A stretch of DNA of 64,000 nucleotides from Prorocentrum cordatum (taxonomy: Eukaryota > Sar > Dinophyceae > Prorocentrales > Prorocentraceae), in assembly GCA_963575745.1 (NCBI GenBank), contig CAUYUJ010018538.1, positions 371,046 to 435,045 of the forward strand, in the 5' to 3' direction. Positions 51,201 through 56,330 of this stretch are shown here, in pieces. Made by a program: the position numbers and the translations under genes. The notes beneath the pieces are model-generated. The model was not told where the DNA came from, made no database searches, and was given only the letters and a program-made list of their open reading frames with translations. How positions within the stretch are numbered: the first letter of the stretch is position 1; the number at the start of each line of letters is the position of its first letter.

Positions 51201-52599
51201 CACGGACGTGGTAGGCGAGGACGTGGTAGGCAGTCGGCTCCTCTTCCGTCTCAATGTGCTCCCACGTCTCGATGCCACTGTTGTCTGAGGTGGAGTTTCC
51301 GCCACTCTGTCGTGACGAACGAGAGGCGGATCGCCGTGGGCGGGCGTGGCCTCGGGCGAGGGCGGCGGCCGCGCTGATGAGGGAAGGCGTACGGCGTTCG
51401 TCGGCTCCTGATGTCGTCGATGAGCGGTCTGGACTGTGCGCCAGGGCTGTGCCTGACTTGTGAGTGCGCGGTGGGCCAGACGCGGCCCCAGGGCTGGAGC
51501 CGCTGGGGCGCGACTCGCGTGCGTCAGGATGCCCCCGCACGGGGACGGCTTGCAAGCCAGTGTACACCAGGTCGATGAGTGGTTTCGGGTCCAGCTGGAG
51601 CTTGCGAAGCGAGACGCGTGGGCGGGGCTGGTTAGGGTCGTCCCTGGTGGCTGCTTCAGTGTCGTAGTGCTGTTTGGCCCATACTCGCGCTGCCTCTGGC
51701 GAGTATAGTGCCTGCGGCGGTGGCCACGCTGCCGCGATGACTGGTCTGCGCCTGGTGCTAGCTTCCTGGTCGTGAGCTTCAGCCGCCTCACGGAGATCTG
51801 GATGATCGTAGCCAGCGATGTGAAGGGCGTGCGCACAGTCGCCCATGCCATAGGCGTGTGGTAGGGCACGGCACCTGGAAGCAGCTTCTGTGGGGGCGCA
51901 CCAGTCCATGCGGATGAGGAGGCTCAGGACCCGAGGGTAAATGAGACGCGCTCCGTGGGCCTCCCCTTTCACGACGTTGTGCCTGTTTTCCCCGCGCGGT
52001 GGTTGGGTGGCCTCGCACATCCAGAGTGCGATGGGTCCCCACGCGAGGGTGTCGTCTTCGAGACTGTAGGGCGGGTGGGGCGGCATTGCGTACCACGCGG
52101 CCAGCGAAGGGTGCACGCTCACGTACGTGCGGCCAACGTTGGTGCCAGTTCGACCCTTCGCTTCACGGCGGGGACCTGGCAAGAGGTGCCCTCCGCTGGC
52201 AGCAAGACGGGCCGCAAGGTCGCCGCGGGTCCCATGCCAGAAGACAGTGGGCGCGTCGGTGGTGGGTTGGCGGAGGTCCCACGTGAGGTAGGGGAAGATT
52301 GTCTCGCCTGAGTTCCCGCCCGAGTCTTCCAGCACCCAAGTGAGGCGGTTCGGGGGCCTCTGCATGATGTCAGTCCACGGCCCCAGCGCTTGGAGTGTTA
52401 GATCATGGGTAAATCGAGGATGGTCGTGGAGTCGCAGAGCGTCTTTGATGTCCTCTGTAGACACGCCACTGTTACCAAGCGCAAAGCCGTTTTGGTACAG
52501 GGCGTTGAGGATGCTCGTCGGCGGCACGGGGACCGCTGGGTCGCGCTGGATAGTGTTGCGTAAGTTGCGTGTCGGTGGCTTGAGGGCTGTGTAAGGCAT
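42268..52599 (-). CDS. LINE-C giant polyprotein: endonuclease, RT, RNase H (3,443 aa)
   Basis: Residues about 115-205 contain FWHGTRGDLAARL and GRTYVSVHPSLAAWYA, resembling the H-Y core of ADP-ribosyltransferase folds (inference). Residues about 612-685 are Cys-rich. The EEP endonuclease starts near 1537 (LVSLNITSL, ALQETRHA, ICMDANTN, SRIDYIIA, KSHVGL), with an internal Met at 1501. RT: GLDGWT, LDRQKCFD, GHLQGSSWSL and TTFVDDSN (FVDD at 2415-2418). A C2HC finger (CRYC...H...C) is at about 2755-2775. RNase H from about 2855: ATDGAC (Asp 2862), LAETLA, FVDNQAV, IASHLG, NRQADALA. The C-terminal 450 residues are acidic and Pro-rich, with FGFGGG/FSFGGG repeats and a final coiled coil. All catalytic residues are present. 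Start ATG at 52599; it overlaps the upstream frame by about 200 nt. Confidence 0.9.
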   Translation of the reverse strand: MPYTALKPPTRNLRNTIQRDPAVPVPPTSILNALYQNGFALGNSGVSTEDIKDALRLHDHPRFTHDLTLQALGPWTDIMQRPPNRLTWVLEDSGGNSGETIFPYLTWDLRQPTTDAPTVFWHGTRGDLAARLAASGGHLLPGPRREAKGRTGTNVGRTYVSVHPSLAAWYAMPPHPPYSLEDDTLAWGPIALWMCEATQPPRGENRHNVVKGEAHGARLIYPRVLSLLIRMDWCAPTEAASRCRALPHAYGMGDCAHALHIAGYDHPDLREAAEAHDQEASTRRRPVIAAAWPPPQALYSPEAARVWAKQHYDTEAATRDDPNQPRPRVSLRKLQLDPKPLIDLVYTGLQAVPVRGHPDARESRPSGSSPGAASGPPRTHKSGTALAHSPDRSSTTSGADERRTPSLISAAAALARGHARPRRSASRSSRQSGGNSTSDNSGIETWEHIETEEEPTAYHVLAYHVRDVRARVNAPGIEVWLDPGDHHDGAYLPWGTTVMGHRVINPAVAGRDGWVILHHDHGDTTTKLWAPTQVHVKADDTWRTVMVPADMGPQWIECHAEDARLPAEVVRTTGQSWFADVWPLWDRPRPHPDDPGTNEHALPPLPGRWSCLQCRFQCCQYCAARRNTQLGTSGQPTCPDCARSGLRTLMDWSTDYSCNSWTCAYSTDNRDSDTCCLSSRCPHPPSPHSLLDVRATGMPPHILARQYGNAPAHHDLKEPPRAPSGPGGEPPQPGQAGYQGQWYFPPRPRRVPRQGLPDGTRRPPGFTGTGMPEEPSPDQPLWREGYVLFGPHQALKEEFTFNKTVRRPYSLAITNMYRDRVTVRTVCESIAERIHTTRTRWRDVVLYWDAEGGPGPQALDYDMRLCDAMVSRATTEAELNHDRSNRGSFCLYGPAHQRAVNITAISEPQNIDYMEHVRRYSPVGETYPDHAFEHVYRGWQRPDVPTILPDTRPLSRADQQRYQQHQQRIQQRDQRDAGQPSTPRYRSPARVPTGGSTAYGGVAAYYRGPIGARPAAAGAAASSYGHAPHARVHPAVIGYPRALVQAPPRATSPVPGSTRAWGHYSGRHDGTSSNQPAVITPAASAQGAATNRGRTGRPEGWRDANVRAWQPRQHTPPPNVAAALRPAQAKPAPPERERQPLVPLVLTYTQAHHSASPRHSEGSAHHVSPRPDAVDPDQATATAEGGTSASRQPSPSPCAAPIRSPSRADSERANAQATSPRDRHTGGRVPRSRSCSRHSSRKAPGSSTSSPPRETQADGRAPEVVPRFGASVIEPGQVDLEPTPSTDHEPPLPTRVIVPIDEAPTFDPFKNKYRVKDLAAGFGGGSPLSPQSRGGAPATSAAAAAAAAPRGISPVRNAGLTAAGMDEAQRQATDRAARAVPPDAAHQDTDGAGAPPQDGPAVSRAQYMRVRCAAAAPSRRRWFAFAFVFGRTDRGVASLSLCCRLTSPPLVPYGTGVRRIFRDSFTDVYEPPLAQCRPCLAYTSGLTAASAPVKLIHRNAMSSYCGQAFYLGEGQADLHRAGRANPSSTDGDGPGRSIHLVSLNITSLSANWPTITALGVDHNAAVIALQETRHAKPTRQAIATSAANPHHGGYHASLGPDLDLARAQRRAAHGGTDHTVVGNTGASGGVAILSKDAIVDSTVDDTAPCIVALKAKKRWHEAFLPLCTQHRRRRRRNNHGPAGIYIASLYGIAGGDSADLFRLADCAAARVGSAPYFICMDANTNIDDNPHLLHMMQHGWFNVAEGTPDHTMHTYGNIPDWDRVTKCPRTSRIDYIIANQAARSLVTDFCYLRDLPAKSHVGLQVTLDLSRLDHTARRLLAPTPYPPNDGAHEGHELQALGTLIAGRYQDRMEQADTRDDVERMFALANEASHEYHLTRLRDLPPPPPDHPKKKPPTMHGLTPMFEERPVVPRAFPTYGASTIHMNRLRKLHRQLCELRFIGQHHHLDCRAIPPYLAQRIDCTWTAARLLCHKLRPTVLLDFPEAWTPDEPAPHGEHLDGLIQNLDLELARRANRAKAERIKIWAEGVREPSGRKAAIYARAADSSPTAYLRTPTTPDDTQLHCDTNAFKPDKASTDDSDADTEAGGFSPSDGSSPDTDNDEDHTCEPPPAQVPDILPANAIVANTKDMLKLMVDTWEPILGRYRARAGHDAEAMPTWADFYDEYRQELPTPSPATPFHLTDDQLIHFIRTRSPRRAGGLDGWTTKEAKELPDDILRLFASVLRAMQRTGTIPEPLLHVPNPCLRKGRGELPTDQRLLSVLSVWMYAWEAPAYRSLTDWRKGWTHATSFGAVPKATIGDVSTSLALRIEHARALLLPLAGAALDRQKCFDYLITDICLNLALHAGCPQDIVTVRRNFYSRHKRYIRMNGAYSKELARTNGHLQGSSWSLDDIKLLMCVWTKRQHRYVPRSLSTTFVDDSNSTTHTAPELQKSLDETAKFDRFSGQRIHPGKVAGWALTDELHAAVTQLTLAERPLRVVDSFKLVGSYINAEAAPAPAALNLTATADARVRRATSRLPRIGKLPSPMLIKARHARSLAASVCTTGTDIQAPSGPVKTAYNHALKAAIRPKGNKWVEFWTLMAVCVPGHALEIDAITQREVFLCLRRQVNRDATLCGLVRDLQHHVQTLFGGGPVGRLVQSLQQLRWTWPTFGIMYDDWGCQISWLNLPQNAFLHMLRASQRRAFLRRIKPRRHDLGYLASVRQGLDLFASTWLARTKGAAKCNAWQLALLLNYLSGGDHTQQRRSRSNTSADPSPICRYCDEEEETQEHTVRDCKCWARERLPLTTLISDEQWARLPPHTRHCGLFDEDPALLDLQADLARDPLPQPIPRPPPEGDPAASAQDSYTTYLDHDTGWTWVYAATDGACTNQAIPLLARAGYGVYYGIDHRMNYSARVHGITQNAQLAETLAIVHLTACAERPVHVFVDNQAVVDGFQSIIDGHSPPQGTHVELWEKIHRCVMAKPNMFRVEKIASHLGDMGIDLGLIGPIAEEFNRQADALATTAARTHNLPDDIVEAAKTRHRQATVLHGVAVAIYERRHRTLPLPHRRAGFTAAELNKMEPNPLLSDQAPPAAGPDIPQNPDELWAEAQRAIFDEQEDDPFGFGGGLDFLGDGPASANLAPSGTRTSPSTPPLRAASHPHDNAAHLQDADEQEDDLFSFGGGSDALDDGPVSENPAPSGNLSTPTATPSPRATSPPYDDIGHRQDADDDLGDPRGLSGIDDAPPTPHAADHAALPRRHPSTRPTSEPLHGIMIGPTAQTTPPPHQRQPAGAASAPPQGTEPDRPSRPVHASIVAEREDAALPTSRGVALAAPALGSRVPLQSPFKGDGRQRTGCRTTLVHHLDRRTEDLASVSRPSAAGTEQPPLTDRETELSQAMAALQQRCVALAADLAAAQARQGPLLQRLHSAGRAFAELLTPSPDGAVPSLTIQAMLSSFRGAPPGAPR
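42656..42682 (-). other. LINE-C hairpin 15 (UCCA loop)
   Basis: Sense-strand core GGCTCCAGCC preceded by a bulged C. The 8-bp outer stem includes two G-U pairs. It lies 99 nt from hairpin 14. Confidence 0.75.
42771..42801 (-). other. LINE-C hairpin 14 (UUCA loop)
   Basis: Core GGCTTCAGCC, bulged C, outer stem of 9 pairs in 10. It encodes Ala-Ala-Ser-Ala here. Confidence 0.75.
44071..44100 (-). other. LINE-C hairpin 13 (UUCA loop)
   Basis: Core GGCTTCAGCC, bulged C, 9-bp outer stem with one extra bulge. It encodes Ala-Ala-Ser-Ala-Gln. Confidence 0.75.
45104..45124 (-). other. LINE-C hairpin 12 (UCCA loop)
   Basis: Core GGCTCCAGCC, bulged C, perfect 5-bp outer stem AGCGC/GCGCT. Confidence 0.7.
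46321..46353 (-). other. LINE-C hairpin 11 (UUCA loop)
   Basis: Core GGCTTCAGCC, bulged C, a 5-bp stem, a 2x2 internal loop, then a 4-bp stem. It encodes Gly-Phe-Ser-Pro. Confidence 0.75.
48120..48143 (-). other. LINE-C hairpin 10 (UUCA loop), before internal Met 1501
   Basis: Core GGCTTCAGCC, bulged C, 6-bp outer stem with one bulge. It ends about 20 nt before the internal ATG at 48099 that opens the endonuclease part. Confidence 0.7.
49339..49361 (-). other. LINE-C hairpin 9 (UUCA loop)
   Basis: Core GGCTTCAGCC, bulged C, perfect 6-bp outer stem CCCCTG/CAGGGG. Confidence 0.75.
50415..50445 (-). other. LINE-C hairpin 8 (flipped inner stem)
   Basis: The inner stem is GCC/GGC instead of GGC/GCC, with UUCA loop and bulged C kept. 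Outer stem of 9 pairs in 10. Confidence 0.75.
51481..51512 (-). other. LINE-C hairpin 7 (UCCA loop)
   Basis: Core GGCTCCAGCC, bulged C, 10-bp outer stem with one bulge. Confidence 0.75.
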
Positions 52600-55265
52600 A
52601 CCAGGGCCTGAAGGCGCCTGGGGCCTGGCGGGTGATGCATAGCGTGCTCGCCGTCGTGGTGGTTGGGTGTCCGCGTCGGGAGAGGAACCACGAGCATCAG
52701 CATGTCGGAAGATGGACCACGGGCTAACGTGGGTGCACTCACGTGTTTCCCTTGCCTCGGTGTCGCTGCCGTGTGCTGTGGCATCTCATTAGTCGGTAGG
52801 TTACCGTATGCCGCGCCGCTTTTGGAGCCGTCTCGCGGGGACGGGCTGGTCGATCTTGGTGTGACAGACGAGGCTCGCGATACGGCGGCAGTGACTTCGA
52901 CGATGGCGGCGGTGGTGGCGGTGGTGACATCGGCGACTGCGGCGGCAACTGCTGCGGCGTAGTGTTCCTGCAGCAGCGGATGTCGGAGTGAGTGCACGTG
53001 CTGGTCGTCGTGTTCGTCGGCAAGCGTGCACGGCATTGTGTATGTGGCCTCATCGCGCGGCCTCCTGCTCGGTTGGCAACAGCGGAGGCACCACTGGGCT
53101 GTGGATGAGTCCAGGGCCCGCGCACAGATGCGGGCTCCTACGTGTCCGACGGCTCCTTGAGCAAGAAGTTTGGCGCCGACGAGTAGAAGACCGCACACAA
53201 CTCCGCCCGTGGCAATAGCCCCGGGTTTGCCGCTGGCCCATTTCAGGACACCCCCGAGGCCGACCCCGACTGCGCTGGCTCCGCCCGAGACGCTATCTCT
53301 GAGTTTGACGCTGGTCCACTTGAGAGTGGCCCACAATGCGGACGTGACGTTGTATGTCGTTGTGCGTCGGGATGTGGTGGGCACAGATGGGCCTGGTGCC
53401 GCCGCTTCACGTCGTCGTCGTTGTCGGTAGCTGGGGTCTCGGCTCGGTGTCGGCAAGTACCCATCGATCTGGTCCTTGTACGGCATTGCTATCACGATGG
53501 CGTACGTGGCCACAAAGAGGCAGATGAGGCAGCCACAGTGTCGTGATGCCGCTGCGCTGTGCTGGGGCTCGTGGGAACCGCTGGCATCTGGGTACTCGTC
53601 ATCGATGGGGTCGTTGTCGATGTCGGCCTGCCAGTGGTCAATGACACTGGGGTTGGAGTCAGTCACGTTAACACGGCAGACAGAGGTGCGGGGCGTGGTG
53701 CTGCCACCTGCGGTCTGGGGATGTCCAGGTCCAGCCAGTGCTGCAGCGGGGCTGAAGCCGCCACTGCGCGGGCTGGCATGAGCTGGCGATGCAGTGGCAT
53801 GGCTTGTCGCGTCGGCGGCAGTGGCGCCTTCAGCGTCGTTGAGCTGTGCGCAGGGGTCGGCCTGGGCCGAGTTGTTGGGCGGACTGCTGTGCGACGAGGT
53901 GTGCCCTAGGTGGGGTTCACTGTCGCGGTCACGCTGGGCCGTGTCGCCTGGTGGTGTCGTGCCGTCGCGATCCTGGGTTTCCATGTCGTCCTGGCTATCG
54001 TCCACATGGACCGAGCCCAGGGATATGTTGCTGATATCGTCCGACGCGTGGAACGAGTCCAGGGGTGTGTCGCTGATGTCGCTGGCCGCGATGTGCTGGA
54101 GCAGCCATGATACGGGGTCGTCTGCGGCCTGATCACCCGTGGCGTGCTGGGCGAGGCCAGCTGGCGGTGGTGGGTTAAGCGGTTCCATCGGTGCCGCGGC
54201 GAGCTCCGCCTCGACAAGCGGCTGCATGTCTGTCGGGTGGTGCAGGATCGCATCAGCGAGGTACGCCAGGGCGTCTTGGTCGGGTGGGGGAAGGCCTCTT
54301 GGTAGTAAGGCGTGGGCCCGTGAGAGGTATGGCGGCAAAGGTGCCGTGAAAGCTTCAGGGCCGACAAGCTGGGCACGAGCACCCTGGTATTCCAGAAGGA
54401 GGCCAAAGTAGCGGGTGGAATACTCGCGGCTGCCCTGGATACGAGTGAGGTTGCGGTTTGTGCGCTGTCTGTCGGGGCCCGCTCTATACCAGATGTCCTC
54501 GCACATGTCGAACGCGGTGAGCTGGCGCAGGGCGTCGGTTGTGTCCTCAGAGTCCTCCTGGAAGAGGTGATCGTACTGTGGCAGATGAAGCGTCGCCAGG
54601 ATGTACGGGACGCAGTCCTCGAGCCATGCCCAGAACACGTCCTGGTGGTCCTCACCTGGTGCCCACGCCGCAGCGCACGGTATGAGCCGGGCGCGGATCA
54701 TCATCAGGTGCCAGAAAGCGGGGTCCTCCTCGGGTTCGCCCCTAGCGCACAGGGGGGTGGTGAGACCCGTGGGGCTATAGCGGGGCACGACAGCGGGGCT
54801 GAAGCCGCCACTGCGTGCCTGGCCTGTATCAACGTCCCCGTCAAGGATCTGCTGCACCACGGTCGAGGCCACGCTGGGGGTGGATTTCGATGCATGTGTC
54901 GTAGTTGACAAGGGCGTGCATGCGCTCACGATGGCGCCCAGCGGTCCGTTGCCGCACGGACCCGCGGCGGCGGTGCTGTTCACGATCGGGTCCAAAATGG
55001 TGCAGTGATCGTACTTGTAGATGCTGTCATCGTAAAGGTAGAAAAGAGTCCCACGTTCAGCATGTCGCAGGAAAACCTCACCTCCATGCTGGGGCGCACC
55101 GCCTGAAGACGGGTGTGCTCCAGCGAGCGAGGGGAGGGCCAGGCTGCAGGCAAGGCGCCACATGATGGCGAGGCCTGGCGGGCGGCGCGAGCGATGAGCC
55201 AAAAGCTGCATGTCAGCACGCATCCTCAGATACCCCTGCATGCTCATGTACATTGCAACAATCAC
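52398..55265 (-). CDS. LINE-C ORF, membrane-associated protein with coiled coil (955 aa)
   Basis: The open frame begins at a GTG at 55265; the first ATG is five codons on. Near the N-terminus IMWRLACSLALPSLAGAHP looks like a signal peptide. Two hydrophobic segments lie in the second half: CGCLICLFVATYAIVIAM and GGVVCGLLLVGAKLLAQGA. The region after about residue 760 is Ala/Thr/Ser-rich. The middle is Asp/Ser-rich. Several N-x-S/T sites are present. The last 67 codons overlap the 3,443-codon frame in the -1 phase. No homologue is recognised. A secreted or membrane protein in a LINE is unusual, and an envelope-like role is only a guess. Confidence 0.65.
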   Translation of the reverse strand: MIVAMYMSMQGYLRMRADMQLLAHRSRRPPGLAIMWRLACSLALPSLAGAHPSSGGAPQHGGEVFLRHAERGTLFYLYDDSIYKYDHCTILDPIVNSTAAAGPCGNGPLGAIVSACTPLSTTTHASKSTPSVASTVVQQILDGDVDTGQARSGGFSPAVVPRYSPTGLTTPLCARGEPEEDPAFWHLMMIRARLIPCAAAWAPGEDHQDVFWAWLEDCVPYILATLHLPQYDHLFQEDSEDTTDALRQLTAFDMCEDIWYRAGPDRQRTNRNLTRIQGSREYSTRYFGLLLEYQGARAQLVGPEAFTAPLPPYLSRAHALLPRGLPPPDQDALAYLADAILHHPTDMQPLVEAELAAAPMEPLNPPPPAGLAQHATGDQAADDPVSWLLQHIAASDISDTPLDSFHASDDISNISLGSVHVDDSQDDMETQDRDGTTPPGDTAQRDRDSEPHLGHTSSHSSPPNNSAQADPCAQLNDAEGATAADATSHATASPAHASPRSGGFSPAAALAGPGHPQTAGGSTTPRTSVCRVNVTDSNPSVIDHWQADIDNDPIDDEYPDASGSHEPQHSAAASRHCGCLICLFVATYAIVIAMPYKDQIDGYLPTPSRDPSYRQRRRREAAAPGPSVPTTSRRTTTYNVTSALWATLKWTSVKLRDSVSGGASAVGVGLGGVLKWASGKPGAIATGGVVCGLLLVGAKLLAQGAVGHVGARICARALDSSTAQWCLRCCQPSRRPRDEATYTMPCTLADEHDDQHVHSLRHPLLQEHYAAAVAAAVADVTTATTAAIVEVTAAVSRASSVTPRSTSPSPRDGSKSGAAYGNLPTNEMPQHTAATPRQGKHVSAPTLARGPSSDMLMLVVPLPTRTPNHHDGEHAMHHPPGPRRLQALVCLTQPSSHRHATYATLSSATQRSPCRRRASSTPCTKTALRLVTVACLQRTSKTLCDSTTILDLPMI
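52601..52621 (-). promoter_or_regulatory. LINE-C hairpin 6, directly before the giant-ORF ATG
   Basis: Sense strand CCAGG, bulged C, GCC, UUCA, GGC, CCTGG. The 3' arm ends one nucleotide before the ATG at 52599. The inner stem is flipped relative to most copies, with pairing kept. Confidence 0.75.
53743..53767 (-). other. LINE-C hairpin 5 (UUCA loop)
   Basis: Core GGCTTCAGCC, bulged C, 7-bp outer stem with one G-U pair. It encodes Gly-Phe-Ser-Pro. Confidence 0.75.
54784..54819 (-). other. LINE-C hairpin 4 (UUCA loop, longest stem)
   Basis: Core GGCTTCAGCC, bulged C, outer stem of about 12 pairs (two G-U) with one further bulge. It encodes Gly-Phe-Ser-Pro. Confidence 0.8.
55094..55118 (-). 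other. LINE-C hairpin 3 (GUC/GGC inner stem)
   Basis: Core GTCTTCAGGC with a G-U pair in the inner stem, bulged C, outer stem of 6 pairs in 7. Confidence 0.7.
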
Positions 55266-55424
55266 GCCCCCTGCAAGATGACGGGTGTCCCTACACCAGA
55301 TAGCTTGCGCGTGCTGCTGCCAAAACTGACATGATATGACAAGAAAGAGATACGACGCGAAGAGAGAAGAGATGCCTCTGAAGGCGCTTCCTCGGAGGGC
55401 TGAGGCAGGCTCTCTGAGGCACCT

Positions 55425-56330
55425 TCAATAGGGTTCCTGGGTGACCCGACCCTTGTCTTTGCCTTTGTCAGCCCCTGGGGGCCCCGTCCCTGGGGTGACC
55501 TGGCCTGGCTGGTCGATCCACCCGCAGACAACCACGGGATCGGCAACTGATGCAGCTTCCTCCTTCTTAGTTTCGAGAGTGGCCACCTGTGGCAGGTGGA
55601 TGGTGCCCCCCGTGAGGTGCCCGAGGAGGGCCTGGATGTCGCCACGCAGTGCAGCGGCTTCGGCGGTTGCCGTCTGTTGCTGGGTGACGACGGTGGCAAG
55701 CCCCCGTTCCAAACCTGAGACGTGCTCCGTGAGTGTGGCCTGGGAGGAGAGAACGCCCGCAAGCTGAACCTGCATGTTATCCACCGTGTTGGCAAGCAGC
55801 TCGTGCTGTTGTTCCATGTGTTGGATGCGGGTCGTGGCGGCATCTGGCAGTTTAGGGGCCGATGCGAAGCGTTCGCCGAAGGTGTTGAGTTCGTGGGAAG
55901 CCACGCTGTATTCATCACCTGATGAGAGGATCTCGACGTCGTCAGCGTCGCCTGGTACTTCGGCGGCTGTGGCAGCGTCCCCTTCGGTGTGGCCCCCACC
56001 TTCAGCCGCCACCGTGCCAAGCTGCGGGTCATGACCACCTGATCCTTGGACGGCCGTCTGCTCGGCAGCTCCGTCCGTGCCGTGCGGGGGTGCAGAGGAG
56101 CTGCGGCCTGGGGCGCCGTGTGATCTTGCGTGCGGCGTGGCGTCGCGTTTCCCACTGGAGGATCGGTGGCGCTTGGCTAAAGGCTCCTCCTTGGGGATCA
56201 GGAGCGGTGCGACGCCCTTGCCTTTGGGCGTGGCAGTCATGAGGTCGTGGAGGTAAGGGCTCTGGGCCGCTTTGGTGAGGAGTGTGCCAGTGGCGGGGCT
56301 GAAGCCGCCACCACGGGCTGGCGGCGTCAC
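55425..56330 (-). CDS. LINE-C ORF, coiled-coil ORF1-like protein (about 300 aa)
   Basis: The frame opens at a GTG overlapping the stop of the previous ORF; the first ATG is 30 codons downstream (near 56240). It contains a basic stretch (LAKRHRSSSGKRD), then an acidic VEILSSGDEY that resembles a SUMO-interacting motif. A long heptad coiled coil follows (TTRIQHMEQQHELLANTVDN through ATVVTQQQTATAEAAALRGD). Coiled coils of this kind trimerise LINE ORF1 proteins. Translation may depend on frameshifting or reinitiation after the upstream stop. No RRM is seen. Confidence 0.6.
   Translation of the reverse strand: MTPPARGGGFSPATGTLLTKAAQSPYLHDLMTATPKGKGVAPLLIPKEEPLAKRHRSSSGKRDATPHARSHGAPGRSSSAPPHGTDGAAEQTAVQGSGGHDPQLGTVAAEGGGHTEGDAATAAEVPGDADDVEILSSGDEYSVASHELNTFGERFASAPKLPDAATTRIQHMEQQHELLANTVDNMQVQLAGVLSSQATLTEHVSGLERGLATVVTQQQTATAEAAALRGDIQALLGHLTGGTIHLPQVATLETKKEEAASVADPVVVCGWIDQPGQVTPGTGPPGADKGKDKGRVTQEPY
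56290..56314 (-). other. LINE-C hairpin 2 (UUCA loop), after first-ORF stop
   Basis: Core GGCTTCAGCC, bulged C, 7-bp outer stem with one G-U pair. It begins about a dozen nucleotides after the stop codon of the 555-codon ORF. It encodes Gly-Phe-Ser-Pro in the next frame. Confidence 0.75.

Noticed and set aside
52398-52599. Programmed -1 frameshift between two LINE-C frames
   Set aside because: No X XXY YYZ heptamer was found on the sense strand in the overlap.
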